Source: Macrothele yani
Taxonomy: Eukaryota; Arthropoda; Arachnida; Araneae; Macrothelidae
Reading direction: 5' to 3'
Assembly: GCA_039090855.1 (NCBI GenBank)
Contig: CM077006.1
Coordinates: forward strand, 44,711,336-44,775,335
DNA length: 64,000 nt
The notes under the pieces are model-generated. The model was given only the letters and a program-made list of their open reading frames with translations. It did no database searches and was not told the origin of the DNA. The number at the start of each line of letters is the position of its first letter. The first letter of the stretch is position 1. Both the position numbers and the translations under genes were made by a program. Below, in pieces: positions 42,006-54,170 of the stretch.

Positions 42006-42794
42006 ACAAGTTAAAAATATTAAAAGTATTCATGTATGTATCCCTTACATTATAAATCAGGGTAACCTAAAATCACGATCTCCCACCACCCGTTTTTAGG
42101 GGGCACTGAAAATTTTACAGTAGTATTTAACATTTTATAATTTCTTTTATACATTTTTTTACATTAATATGGTTTTTTGGGCCATCTCCACAAAAACCTG
42201 ATAATTGAGAATGTAAATAGTGTAATTACGTACATAGTGTTTTTAACTGAATGTACGAATGAGTGGTATGATGTGTATGTTTGTGTGGTTTTTATGGAGA
42301 TGACGAGCTATGTTTAAGTCTCATACGGCAGAGGGAAACCTGCATTTTTGTCCAGTGAATAAAATAAAAAAAAAATAAAAAAAAAAAAGGGAAAATATGT
42401 TTCATACCCGGAAGAACGAATCTCATAGGCAAGGAGTCTTTCAACCTTTGAAGGCCAAGTACATTACATGATGATAATTGACGTGCTTGAAGTGTTAAAA
42501 AAAATAAAGTGACCAAGAACTTTTGGGTAAGTGATTGGCTATTTTAATAATATATCACTGATAATTGAGGTTTCACTGTACATAGCAAATATTTGGCAGG
42601 CTTGGCTCTACTAAAGCTGTAGAATTAATTCTTTTTTTTTTTTTTTTCAATCCCTATAAATAGAGATAAAAGGAAGCAAAGCTGTTAACTGAGATTCAGA
42701 CAGCAAGATTAGCTCCTCACAACAAGATCAATTGCAGAAATCAGAGTTACTAATGCAATCCGATTTTATTTACTGTTGATGCGCAAAACACCTC
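42006..42794. other. AT-rich stretch, no gene recognised
   Basis: A-rich and T-rich runs (42362-42390, 42633-42647), no supported gene. Confidence 0.4.
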
Positions 42795-43600
42795 CATTTA
42801 TAGTGATCTCTGAACACAACTAGGGCTTCACTGACATCCATCACATGTTTCACACAAGACCTTTTGTACTTCATACTCATTGTCTTTCTCTTTCTCAGGC
42901 ATTCCAGAATTTAGTACTCCCATGATTACCTCCATCCTTCTTTCATGCAACTTCAGCTAAATAAATTCTGTCAAAACATATCACCAAAATAATGTTAACA
43001 AGAGGGAAGACAAATATTTTGAGGCCAAACCACCTGAAAATATTTGGTTTCCATCCTACTAATATTATTTTGCTTAACATTGCACATCTACTACAAATCT
43101 TTATTACTCACATGATCAGAACGTCTTGTGACAAATCCCATGCCAGTAATGCATCTCTTGAGCACTGTGTCTCGTTTGGAGTAAACAGGTTTATCAGGAA
43201 GAATTACATCTTCGTACACGGCTATTCAGGACTTTATCAACAACCGATCAGTCCTGTGAAATCATCCTAAAGCAGCTTCAACTTTCAAAGATTAATTCAA
43301 TCACCTACTAATTTCACCATCCAATTTGTTTTCTCTGTCAAACATGCTTCGTAAATACAAACTCATTCACCTAGTCTATCTTTATACTATTAACACTGAT
43401 CTTGCATTCAGTGTACTAACAAACAGTGCCTCGCTCAAAAACCATAACTTTGGGTTTTCCCTTATTTATACTCAGTTTGAACTTCATACATCTGAGACAA
43501 CATACTCTGCAACTCACTTTTGCTCTCTGCCAACAAGATTGTGTCATCAGCACACGGCAATCTGCACACACATATATTACTGAGACATAAATCAGTATTA
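42795..43600 (-). pseudogene. 5'-truncated LINE ORF2 fragment (reverse transcriptase)
   Basis: Minus strand near 43500-43560 reads CADDTILLAESKSELQSMLS, with the ADD of the reverse-transcriptase active site (Tyr/Phe replaced by Cys). Further on, frames resemble the C-terminal region seen at 26211-26456, though many stops are present. 42795-42870 (GGGCTTCACTGACATCCATC) matches 26100-26130. So this is a longer, older relative of that LINE fragment. Confidence 0.7.
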
Positions 43601-43639
43601 TCCATTTTGGCAACACACGTGCTACATACACAGTTGTAT

Positions 43640-44350
43640 TATTAGAATAATATGACCACCTACCAAATAATGGGAATAACCACCCTTGGCTCGAATGATA
43701 GTGGCGAAACGGCGTCGCATGGACGCAATGAGGCCCTCAAAGGTTGCCTAAGCAGACGTGCCCATTCAAACTGCAGCAAAGCATGGAGGTCCCGGAGATG
43801 TGGTTGTGGGTCGGCAAGTTGAACCTGTCGATCTAAATACTTCCACAGGTAGTCTATGGGATTGAGGTCAGGGGATTTCACAGGCCAAGGGGGAATGGAG
43901 ACATCACTGTAGTGTTCCTGGAACCAGTCACGCACCCCTCTAGAGACATGGCACAGCCTATTGTCCTGTTGGTAGACACTATCACCACTAGAGTAAATGT
44001 CCAACATGAAGGGATGCATGCGGTCAAAGGATGGACAGGTAGCCATTGGTGTTCAGGAACTCATCCAGTGGTAGCAGCGGTCCTAGGTTATACCAGGAAA
44101 ACATCCCCCAGACATGCACACTGCCACCGCTGGCCTGTACTTGACCGTCAAGCATGTCCAAGTGTTGGTTCTGGTGCGTCTGACGTCATATGCGCCACCG
44201 CCCATCACTTCTGTTGAGTAGAAACCTCGATTTGTCGGAGAAGGCAACCTTTTTCTACTTTTCCACTGTCTAATGATGATAGTCCCATGCGATTTGCAGG
44301 CGTTGTTGCCGATGGACCTGGGTTAACATGGGCGTCTTGACGTAGCATCA
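43640..44350 (-). pseudogene. Tc1-like transposase fragment (third catalytic residue Asp)
   Basis: The open frame 43660-44046 reads VYQQDNRLCHVSRGVRDWFQ, then PWPVKSPDLNPIDYLWKYLD and a C-terminal FEPRVV. The family Glu is Asp here (NPID). The spacing is 36 residues. Upstream in other frames, up to about 44350, WSPELMLRQDAHVNPG and related sequence continue the same gene. The DNA-binding half was not found. Confidence 0.75.
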
Positions 44351-45735
44351 ACTCCGGAGACCACATGCATAACAAGGTTAGCTCTACTGTTATCGGGGAC
44401 AAGTACCTGGCTGCCCCAGTGTTCATTTTTGTGGTCAATTGCATATGTTTCATTTTTGTGGACATCAGCATACAGCAACCTAGACAAACAGAAATTACCA
44501 AGACAAAGTATCATTTTGTTTGGCATCACAATACCATTAATACATTAAACAACCATGGTGACATTATTTAACCTTATCTGACTCTTGCACTAATGGAAAA
44601 CCAATTCAATAAAATACCATTTACGTGTACACACTACCCTACTGACAGCATGCATAGCTCTCACACAATCAAGCAGATTCTCAGTTGCATGATAATTTTT
44701 GAAGATCGTCCACACAGAAGTTTGACAAACAACAGAAACAATGGGACAATTATATTCAGGCCAATGGATGTGAACTCACAAAAGCATGTTCATCTGCATT
44801 TAAGTTTAAAAGTAAGTTTATTAATAACTGCTGAGAATAAGTTCTTACTATATTACTAATGCTATTGCTAATTTACACAGCTATTACCATTTATAGAATG
44901 ACACTAAAATGACATATCTGTGCTAGGTTTTTTTCTGTGAAGGTTATACAGAATAAACTTTTCTGTATAACCATCACAGAAAAAAACCTAAATGAACTAG
45001 ACTTTGTACTAGTAATCTTACAGTAAGAATATACCCAAATACATTTGTTGGAACTTAGCAGAGTCAGCCCAGCCACTGGTGATTGCTACTGGATGATGCA
45101 AGAACAGTAACCACGGAATGCTGATAATTTTGATTCTGGTTGAGCCTCGATGAGAGAGGAGATGGAGAGTGAACATAGATGCATAATTGCGAATTGAATA
45201 AGAAGTTTGTAATTTTGTTGTGTTAATGCTTCTGTGGGAGTCAGTGTCTTCATGTTTATTTGTGCATATAAATGAATTAAAAATACCATCCTTGTCACCT
45301 CTCATTTTGTTGGAGTGACTCCTCAAAGGCAAGATTTATTTTGCAATTAGATATTTGAAACAGCATTAATTCACAAAATGTGCTTTTTTCTTTGAAAGTT
45401 TACAGTACAGAGAAAAATTCTATGAGTAACTTGCATTTTTAACTTCATTGCTTTTATTTAACATTCTTATAAACAACTTCACATGTTTATGATTTAAATG
45501 GGTTAAAATGGCTTTTTTTTTTAATTTAAATATAATTTTGGTTTTTGTAAAGACAGTTTTGGGCAGAGAATAAAAAATTTACTCTTGGCAATTATTTTTC
45601 AAAAACTGACTCAAAATTCAAATGTGCCTCTCCTCAATCAGCTGTGAGGAAACACATAGCACTAACAACTGAGAGCAAAACACATGACCACAAAACAAGA
45701 ATCATTTCAGTGAAACAAAAAAATAATCAAGATGT
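44351..45735. other. Flank of the acyl-CoA dehydrogenase gene, mostly featureless
   Basis: Apart from the hairpin at 44924-44990, no gene or repeat is recognised. Short frames at 45018-45332 lack similarity to anything I know. Confidence 0.4.
44924..44990. repeat. 30-bp near-perfect hairpin with 7-nt loop
   Basis: 44924-44953 (TAGGTTTTTTTCTGTGAAGG...) and 44961-44990 are reverse complements with one mismatch. The size resembles a small RNA precursor stem or a minimal foldback insertion. Transcription is unproven. Confidence 0.85.
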
Positions 45736-45741
45736 TTTATT
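45736..45741 (-). promoter_or_regulatory. Polyadenylation signal AATAAA of the acyl-CoA dehydrogenase gene
   Basis: On the minus strand AATAAA lies about 170 nt past the stop codon, in an A+T-rich 3' UTR. It is the first canonical hexamer I noticed downstream. Confidence 0.5.
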
Positions 45742-45908
45742 AAGGCACAAAATAGTTATTATATATTTACATTTCTTTAAAATACAAATTACCTCAGTGG
45801 ATACATAAATCATTGATTGCTGTTACATATTCAGCATTATATAACTGAAAAAGCTGCATCACATTTACATATGCAAGAATAGTTCAAAATTTCCCTTTTT
45901 TTAATGGA

Positions 45909-45986
45909 TCACATTGTTTCCTTGAACTTATTAATGTGCTCCCTTCCAATAATGAGCCTTTGAATCTGAGCAGTTCCTTCATAAAT
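45909..45986 (-). CDS. ACADM: Last coding exon, medium-chain acyl-CoA dehydrogenase
   Basis: ACADM is a mitochondrial flavoenzyme that oxidises medium-chain acyl-CoA in the first step of beta-oxidation. After an acceptor ending CTGTAG (minus strand, AG at 45988-45987), 25 codons read IYEGTAQIQRLIIGREHINK then FKETM and TGA at 45911-45909. The IYEGTxQIQRLI motif is the conserved C-terminal end of the acyl-CoA dehydrogenase fold, where it contributes to FAD binding and tetramer contacts. The intron phase is 0 and matches the exon at 56948-57019. The ORF is too short to stand out by length. The ACADM paralogue is favoured by GREHINKFK over short- or long-chain relatives, by recollection of the family. 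Confidence 0.9.
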   Translation of the reverse strand: MYEGTAQIQRLIIGREHINKFKETM

Positions 45987-46439
45987 CTACAGAGGATGAA
46001 CAAAAAATCATTTATGCAAAAGTTTGATGTGAAGATTTTAGCAGCCACTATTGTCAACAGCATAAAAATTGCAAATCACACAAAAAATAAACTGGAATTT
46101 CTATAGTACATGAAAATTACAGATATAAAATTCAAAGCCTTACACTCTAACTAGGTTTATCTTTTCATGGATAAAAATGACATTTATCAACGATACAAGA
46201 CAAGGAACATCAGGATAAGAACAAATTTATGATTACGGGAAAAATTTGTGCTCTAACTTATGTATCGATAAATATTTGTCTCCGTTTACAAGCTGAAAAA
46301 CAAACATTTACAGAAAAATAATAACATTTAACAGCAGATGCCAAAAGGAAAATAAATTAAAACTACAGAAAAAAATTTCACTCCTTCAAATTTCAGTTTC
46401 TGGAAATTTCTTCCAAGTTTCAAAAGCTGATATACACTA

Positions 46440-47769
46440 CAGGGTGATTCAAAAGTCCCCAAACTCTATTTTAAAAATGTAATTGCTGTAAAACCATAAA
46501 AGATATTCAAGTATTGCTGCTTGTGGCTGTTGTGCGTGACCTTGGGGCATGAGCTGAGCCACGTAATAGCGCCACAAGACACTACGCTTACGTGAGCGCT
46601 GGCAAGCCGTAACGTCCAGTCAGCCATGAGTCTCACACAAGAACAAAGAGTCACTTTGTTAAAAGTTTATTTTGCGGAAAAATCTTACCAACGTTGCATC
46701 CATCTCTTTCAAAGGAAGTTTCCTGATGCTCCTATACCAGGGAAAACAACTGAGTATTACCTTGTGAAAGCTGCATAAGCCTAAAAGCGGCCAGCTGTCC
46801 AGGGTGATGACCACTTTTCTGGAGAAAATGAGAAAATTCCCGTTTCCCTGCAGTGCTCTCCCCGGAAGTCACTTCGGCGGCTGTCTCTAGAGCTAGGTTC
46901 ATCGTATTCAGCCTTCCAGAGTGCTACTAAACGTCTAAAGGTATGGCCGTACAGAATTCGAGTAGTGCAAGAACTACGTCCCTTTGAACTCTGAGAAGAG
47001 CATTGCCTACTGCCAATGGTTTAAGAGTTTTATGCACAACAATGTGACTAACCAGCTTAACAACACTTTTTTCAGTGACGAGGCATGGTTTCATTTGAAT
47101 AAACATATCAATAGCCAAAACACTTGCATATGGGCTGCAGAGAATCCACACGCATTGAATAAGGTTGGACTTCACTGTCAGAAAGTTGGAGTGTGGTGTG
47201 CCATGTATAAACGGCGAATTGTAGGGCCATTTTTTTTCGACGCAACTGTAAATTCCGCTGTGTATGCATACATCATCCATCAATTTTTAGCGATGCTGGA
47301 AGAACACGAACGTTATTGTTGGTTTCAACAAGATGGAGCAACGTGCCACACATCAAACGACATAATGGAGATGCTCTGTTAGTTCTTCCATGACCAATTA
47401 ATCTCAAAAAACTTTGGCCGCCTTGTGCACCCGACTTGAGTTCTCCAGACTTTTATTTGTGGGGCCACCTGAAAGACACAGTTCACCACAACAACCCTAA
47501 GACGGTACAGAACCTGCAGAACAACATCATTACAGCCGTGAGGGACATACCAGCCAACACGCTGAAAAGAGTGTCCACCAACATGTGTCCTCGGGTGAAT
47601 TTGTGTGTCTTCAACAGAATGGTGGACAATTCCAGCATCTATTGCAAAGTGGTTTTCATTACCTGTAAGTTTGAGTGTTAATATAACAGTATGTAAAAAT
47701 AGTTATACATTACTATATTTGTGGTAGAAATATTTGAATTCAGAGTTCGGGACCTTTTGAATCACCCTG
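46440..47769 (+). mobile_element. Mariner/Tc1-superfamily element with CAGGGTGATTC ends
   Basis: CAGGGTGATTCAAAAGTCCC follows TA (46438-46439). The inverted match ends at 47769, where the flank is a G-run instead of TA. The length is 1330 bp. It sits in the last intron of the acyl-CoA dehydrogenase gene, in the opposite orientation to that gene, within a zone of diverged repeats. Confidence 0.9.
46626..47680 (+). pseudogene. Transposase pseudogene of the CAGGGTGATTC element
   Basis: The ATG at 46626 opens MSLTQEQRVTLLKVYFAEKS and FPDAPIPGKTTEYYLVKAA before a stop at 46777. The catalytic part resumes at 46984: NNTFFSDEAWFHLN (first Asp 47077-47079), VGVWCAMYKRRIVGP, WFQQDGATCHTSN (second Asp 47332-47334). 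A stop and frameshift follow near 47380-47430, then SSPDFYLWGHLKDTVHHNNP with a third Asp at 47448-47450. The distance between the last two is about 37-38 codons, but the broken frame prevents an exact count. The SPDFYLWG form with Asp sets it apart from the Tc1 families elsewhere in the window. Confidence 0.8.
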
Positions 47770-49500
47770 GGGGGGGGATTACATTTAGCAATAATACAGG
47801 ATGGAGAGAGCATTGTGAGGAAAAACACTTTATGATTAAGGAAGAAAAATAATAATGTAATTTTTTCCTCATAAATATATTGCTCCATCCAACTTATGCT
47901 TTCAGAAAGTTTTGAAAGGCGGAATTTCATCCAAAGGACAGAAAACTTTTACCCATGGACATATCAACATACATACACTTGCCAGAAAAAACAACTGTGA
48001 TTAAAAAATACCAGCTCCATACATGAGACCGACCAAGGAACAAAAAAGCTGAACTTTTTAACAGGGTGAAAAATCAGAACACACGACGAGAATGTGTGAA
48101 TATAACACAGCACGAACAAGATGGGATTGTTCACTATATGTTATTCATGTAAATATTTAGAGCACATCACTGTATGCACAATATAAAATTACCGAATTCA
48201 AAACAAAAATAAAGTGATTTTAAAAGACACTGCTTCAAACACATTTTTTTATTTTTGTACTTGCTAGAACATCAGCTTAATTTTCCTCTTGTGCTTGTGT
48301 TGCTTTCTTCGCAGCAAGTTCCATGGCCATATTTGTCTTTTGTTGACTCTGCAGCTGCACAGCAATCTTTGCTTAGTTTTTCTTTCTGTTGATCTCATTC
48401 CCTTCCCATTTCTCTTTGTCACTTTTCTTCTTTTTTTCCCCCTTTTATTCCCTTATATGATAATAACGTATCCGTCATGCTGAAAGAACTTTTAGCCTGA
48501 AGATCATGAATACATGATATCAAAGCTTTCACAATAAATGGTGTAACTTGCAGAATATGAATACTTTTGAACACTACATCAATTATCAATTCTAACAAAT
48601 TTTTAAACTTTGTCACTTCCGTTTCTGAAAAATTTCCAATCTCTTATGAAGCTTAAGTGCAAACACTTATGGGGGAAAGTAACATTTAACAACAACACAA
48701 GATAGTGAGAATATCACGGGAAGAAAAAAAAATATGATTAAGGGAGAAATCTCTGCTTCAATTGACTTCCATTTTTGGAAACTTTTTCCTCCATTTTAAA
48801 GTTGAAATGCAGTATCTGTGGAATAAAAAGATATTTAAGAACAATACTGGGCGGAAGAAACATCACGAGAAAAAAAAAAAAAACTATTACGGGTGAAATC
48901 TTTGCTCCGTCTAACGAACGGAAAACGAATCCCCCTCCCTCACCATTAACATCCAAATTTCTGTTCAGTTGTGCATTGATCTCGAGAATGCTCAAAATGA
49001 TAATGGAAATGACGGAATTCTTTGAATCCACGGAAGAATCTCATGGCTGAAGACTACAGGGAAATCTTCGTGCCGTCTTAACCCCTGTTTTCGGAAACTG
49101 TTGCTCACAGTTTCATGCTGGATTATAAACATATATACAATAAAATTATATTTAACAACTATACTGGGCACTAGGCAACATCTTGAGAAAAAAAGAAATT
49201 ACGATTATGGGAAAAATCTTCTCCGTTTAACTTCCATTTTTTGAAAGCTTTGAAAGACGAAATACCGTCCTCAGACAGAAAACGTCCCATCTGTAGACCC
49301 CTCCTCGGCCAAAAAAAAATTTCTCTTCAGTTCTGCATCTATCTCGAGAATGAACCAAATGATGACAAAAAAGCGTGATTCCGTGGAAGTATCTCATGTA
49401 TGCAGCTCCTCTTCAAAATTACCCAAATAAGTTTCACTATACACATAAGAACAGGAGATTCATAGAGACAGTCTGGAGGGTAGGACTTTCTGTAAAATAC
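47770..49500. repeat. Diverged interspersed or tandem repeats of unknown type
   Basis: A degenerate block recurs at about 46190-46330, 47770-47950, 48665-48810, 48830-48930 and 49140-49290. It has AACATTTAACAAC, then a CATCACGGGAAGA-like part, then TATGATTAAGGGAGAAATCT, then CTTCCATTTTTGGAAA. Spacing varies (about 160-330 bp). No reading frame, no tRNA boxes, no terminal repeats. The mariner-like element appears to interrupt it. It could be an old satellite-like array or an unrecognised retroposon. Confidence 0.5.
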
Positions 49501-50241
49501 CCCCCCCCCCATTTCTCTTCAATTTTTCATCAATCTTCAGAATTATCCAAATGATGACGAAAAAAGCTGAATTTTACAAATATATATCATGCCTATTGCA
49601 ATGAAACATGTTCTGGAATGGCCACAGGCAAAAAAATTTGCCCTGCAAGTGTATTCCTGCTCTCTCCCAAGAGCATGAAGGCACTCCTTGTATTTAGCCC
49701 ATTTATGTCTTAAATCTGCAATTCTGTTCCCAGAAAATCGCATTACTTTCTGTTTTTAGGAACTAAGCAATGGAAGGATAATTTGCTACACATGTTAAGA
49801 CTGTACTCCCCCCCCCCTCCCCCTTCCTATGTCACTTTGTTGATATCTCTTTCCTTCCTTTCCAAGTATGGTTTGATTCATAGATAAGTTTCACTAAAAA
49901 TAAGAAAGATGGAACCAAAACAAACGAAGGCTTTATACATGGGTGTACCCCAGTAGAAAAGGTTTCTAAATTGGATAGACTCCCTTTCAAAACAGAAGTT
50001 TGAAAAGTGATAGAGTTTTAGGGAAAACTCTGTGAATGTGTTGAAGTAGCTTTGTTTCATTAAAAATTCTAAATGTCATCTAATGCATAAAGTAGTAAAG
50101 TCAAAACTCAGAAACAAGTGACATGTCTGCCGAGCCTTGCATATGCTGGAAAGGATTCCAATAAGTAGCAATTTTTAGATGTAAAACACTTAATTTGTAT
50201 ATGGAACTTCCAGTTTTGGGTCTTATAACCAATGAACCTTA
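49501..50241. other. AT-rich intron sequence, no gene recognised
   Basis: C-runs at 49501-49510 and 49806-49815; no repeat or gene recognised. Confidence 0.4.
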
Positions 50242-50389
50242 CACCGATGAGCTATTACATTATGCCCACCCCCAGCCTAGAGAAATGAGCCTGCCTGAAG
50301 ACCAAATGGTGGTGCAGGTGAAGTTCACAGAGCAGTATATATGCAACCTGAGGACCGGCTTTTGGTTAGTAGAGTGTTCAAAGTCAGAG

Positions 50390-51366
50390 TGGGAAAAGCT
50401 GCCGACTCGTCGAAGTTTGATAAAGGACAAATTGTGTTGGCACGGCACCTCAGAGCTATAATCTTGGAAATGGTGTATCTTGTGGGTTGTTCATGTGCTG
50501 TGTAGTGAGTACGTACCAAAAGTGGTGCACAGATGACCAAACGACGAACTGTGGTCCGCAGCTTATTAATGAGAGAGGTGAGCGGAGACTGTCGCACATT
50601 GTTTACAGCTATTGCAAGGCCACAGTGAGACAAATCACCCGCAGCTACAACAGTGGTGGTCATGGCAATGCGTCACAGCATACAGTTCCTCGCAGCCTTC
50701 TGCTCATGGGCCTGTGTAACCTAAGACCCTGCCGGGTAGCCATGCTCACTGCACATAATCGCCAACAATACATGAAAATGGGCCCAGGATCAAAGAGATT
50801 GGACCATGGATGATTGGAAGAAAGTAGTCTGGTCTGATGAATCAAGATTCCTGGTGCATCATGTAGATAACCAAGTACGGATATGTCGATTACTAACGGA
50901 TGCTATGGCACCTGGACGCACTGTTGGGCGGAAACAAGCCGTCGGCGGTGTTATGCTGTATGCGATGTTTTCTTGGGACACTTTAGGCCCCATTATCCCA
51001 ATAGCACAATCCCTGACACTTGTCAGGTATTTGAACATCGTTGTGGACCAAGTTCATCCATTCATGGCAACTGTGTTCCCTGCTGGTGATGGCCATTACA
51101 AACAGGATAATGCGCCATGCCATGCTGCCAGAATTGTCAAGGAGTAGTTCGAGGAATATGCCGATGACCTGTTAATACCCTGGCCTCCAAATTCACATGA
51201 CATGAACCCAATTGAACATTTGTGGTTCGACTTGGTAAAGCGGGTTCACGCAAAATCCCCACCTACACCTCGAAATGTACGGGAAGTGGAGCACCTGCTG
51301 TTGGCATTATGGTACCAGATACCCCAGGACACTTATCGCCACCTCATCGAATCGATGCCTCCCTGA
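50390..51366 (+). pseudogene. Tc1-like transposase pseudogene (family D copy 2)
   Basis: The N-terminal part is frame-broken but recognisable near 50390-50520 (KFDKGQIVLARHL, YLVGCS). From 50806 the frame is open: MDDWKKVVWSDESRFLVHHV (first Asp), VGGVMLYAMFSWDTLGPI, HYKQDNAPCHAARIVKE (second Asp), then a TAG in place of a Trp codon near 51147. MNPIEHLWFDLVKR follows with the Glu 35 residues from the second Asp. Copy 1 has 36, so one codon was lost here. The catalytic triad residues are all retained, but stops and upstream shifts make it non-functional. Confidence 0.85.
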
Positions 51367-51998
51367 TCTGAGTGGCCGCTGTCTTGCGGGTTAAAGGGGT
51401 TTCCTACCGCTTATTAGGTAGGTCGTCATAATTAGGGCAGTAATTTTGTTATGGCGCGAATTTCCGCCATTTTTTTCACGAATTTTATGGGGCTTTTCTG
51501 CAATTTCGCGAATATCAAGTATATCTGCGAATTTCAGATTTTTTACCAATTTTTGCCTAATTTCTATTATAATTTTTTTTATTACTGTATTTTTCATAAT
51601 TAATTTTAATACTGCTTTCGTTAGAATTTACGCGAAAAATATACCGCAAAGTAATCCTAGTCAAGAGCCCAAACTAGAGCTTTAAAACCTTGAATTACGT
51701 CTCAAGATTGTTTGTTACGAAGATACTCTTTTCGAACATGCTTGACGGGTAATTCAAGGTCACATGCACTCTGCTGAAGAGTGCACGTGTGGTCTTTCAT
51801 GATTTTCCCCCACTACTGTTGAATGACCTTTGCAACTTGCCGAACTACTAGTAAACCGGATGTCATCAGTTGTGTTAGTAATTTTAGATGGGAAAGCAGC
51901 TCACAGAAAAGAGTGTTTCGCAGATGCTTAGCTTAGAAAATTTGTGCTTTCGTGTGAGTAGTTTATGAAGTTTCTAGATATTATTTTTAATTTTGAGA

Positions 51999-54170
51999 AT
52001 GAGCCACGTGAGTAAAACGAGTGCATCTCAAAGATGCAAGCAGTACAGCAAGGGAACGCTTTATGTGAACAAAAATCTATTGTTCTGTTCGTGCTGAAAC
52101 ATCATCATCCCCATTGTCAACCATTATCAATCCACTGCTGGATGAAGGTCTCCCCAGTTTCTTCCACAACGGTCTGTCTTGTGCCAGTCTCCTCTATGTT
52201 ACTACCGCATACTTTCGAATTTCATCCACCCATCTCCCATGTGGTCTTCTTCTGAGTCTTTCCCGGTCCCTTGGAATCCAGTCTAAAATTTCAGCTCTCC
52301 ATCAATGGCCTGTCCTTCTGGCAATATGTCCAGCCCATTGCCATTTAAGGGATTTTACTCTGATCATGATGTCTTCCACTCTTGTCATTTTTCGGATCCA
52401 CGAGTTCCTCTTCTTATCTCTCCTGGTTACACCAAGCATGCACCTCTCCATGCTGCTTTGAGTTGTCTGCAGCCTTTGTATGTCTCTTTTAGTTAAGGTC
52501 CACGTCTCTGCACCATACGTAAGCACTGGAAGGATGCATTGATCAAACACTTTTCTTTTAAGACATAATGGCATATTGCTCTTGAAAATTATACTGTTTC
52601 TTCCAAAAGCTCTTCACTTGATATCTGCTGTCCAAGATAAATGTAGGTATTGGTTATCTCCAGCTTTTCCCCATCAATCGATAAATCTTAATCTCTTGTA
52701 AAAGCATTGTACATCACTTTTGTCTTCTGAAAGTTTTAATTAACTGGTGCCTTTTGTGCAGCTAACATCCCACTTTCCAAACTGGATAACCCTACATTAA
52801 AAAATTATTTGGAAAATTCGTTGAAAGACATTGGTATTATTCCAAATGCAAAGTGGATGCGGAAATGTTATTTGTCAAAAATATATGATATTCACAAGCA
52901 ACAAGTGAACGGTTTTTTAAAATAAGTATGCGGTGTAAGCATCGTTGCAGACGAAACAACTGATTCAGAAGATAGATACATTTTGAATATTCTTGCTGTT
53001 CCATCAGCTTGAACCGAATGTTGAAAGCTGCAATGATGAAACCTCTTTGAATGCAATCTTCCTTGAGTGCATCACTTTGGAATCCGTAAAATTTAAAGCA
53101 GTCGGCGAGGCAATACTTCAGTGCGTTAATAAGTATGAATACCTTTTGCTAATACAACCACTTTTGTGACAGACAATGCATCTTACATGTCCAAAGCGTG
53201 CGGAAAGAAGAGCCTGAAAGCCGTATTTTTTATTGTGTTCACGTCACCTGCAATGCGCATCTTTTAAATCTTTTGGGCAAAATTTAGCAGAATGAATTTG
53301 AAAATGCTAACTCTCTAGTAGTTGCTGTTAAACGTGCCTTCACAGCTTGTCCCTCCCATAAAGGGCGTTTTTGACAATTTTTGCAAGAGAAGGGCAAAAT
53401 ACTTTGCTTACCACCAGTACCTGTGCAAACTAGGTAGAACAGTTGGTTTGAGGCCGTGCTTTTTCACTGCAAACATTTAGAAGAAGAAAAAGACAACAGT
53501 AGCCGTTGTATTGTGGATAAAATCATTGGGTATTGTCAAGATAGGAATTAAAAGAAAATCTGAAGCAGGTTGAGGTTCATGTGCCGTATATTTTCGGACA
53601 GCTCACTTTATTTGAAAAACAGCAAATTTCAGCGCACGAAATATATATAATGAAATGTCAGACATCGCCAACAGTCTTCTTAGAAAGAGTCAAGACTGCG
53701 ATCACATCGCTGCAAAAAGAGCTCTATCCACTTGTTATGAAAAAATTAAGCATTATTTTTTGAAAGATAAAAAGCATTGATTTTTTCAGCCACCCGCAAA
53801 TTTATTCAAAGCACGTAAGATGTTTAATCCCAATTAATTTAAGTCCTTGGACCTTTTAGACGACGAAGAAGATTTGTTTGTTTTCAGCCACATTCCTATG
53901 TTTGAAGATGAGGACCAACTAAAATGTGAATTTTGTTCGTATAAAGCGAGAGTAAAAGAATTTCGTGTCAGCAAAGGTTTGCTAGACTTCTGGAATATGA
54001 AAAAGGTCGTTTTCCTAAGCTACACAAGGTCACCACCGTTGTCTGTCAGTACCCACAAACAGTGTTGATGCTGAACAATAATTGTCTAAATTTAAAAACG
54101 TGTTACAGGACAACAGACACAGCATTAAAGAAGAAAATATGTGTATGTACAATATAATGTATCGAAATGC
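51999..54170 (+). pseudogene. hAT transposase pseudogene, interrupted by a LINE fragment
   Basis: The ATG at 51999 opens MSHVSKTSASQRCKQYSKGT and VNKNLLFC, where the LINE fragment interrupts. The gene resumes near 52763 with CAANIPLSKLDNPTLKNYLE. VSIVADETTDSEDRYILNIL holds the first catalytic Asp. TTFVTDNASYMSKACGKKSL holds the second. The C-terminus reads SLDLLDDEEDLFVFSHIP and, in shifted frames, SVDAEQ then FKNVLQDNRH, the hAT dimerisation region with the catalytic Glu. Many stops and frameshifts, so inactive. The N-terminal BED-type zinc finger was not seen. Confidence 0.8.
52090..52760 (-). pseudogene. LINE fragment (RT C-terminal region), RTE/jockey-like
   Basis: The minus frame 52574-52302 reads KRKVFDQCILPVLTYGAETW, RLQTTQSSMERCMLGVTRRD and VKSLKWQWAGHIARRTGH, the conserved segment after the reverse-transcriptase core. 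Downstream, RDRERLRRRPHGRWVDEIRK then LAQDRPLWKKLG completes the C-terminus. The flanks (TTCTGTTCGTGCTG and CCTTTTGTGCAGCT) are similar and may be a decayed target duplication. 5' truncated. Inserted in the hAT gene. Confidence 0.85.
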
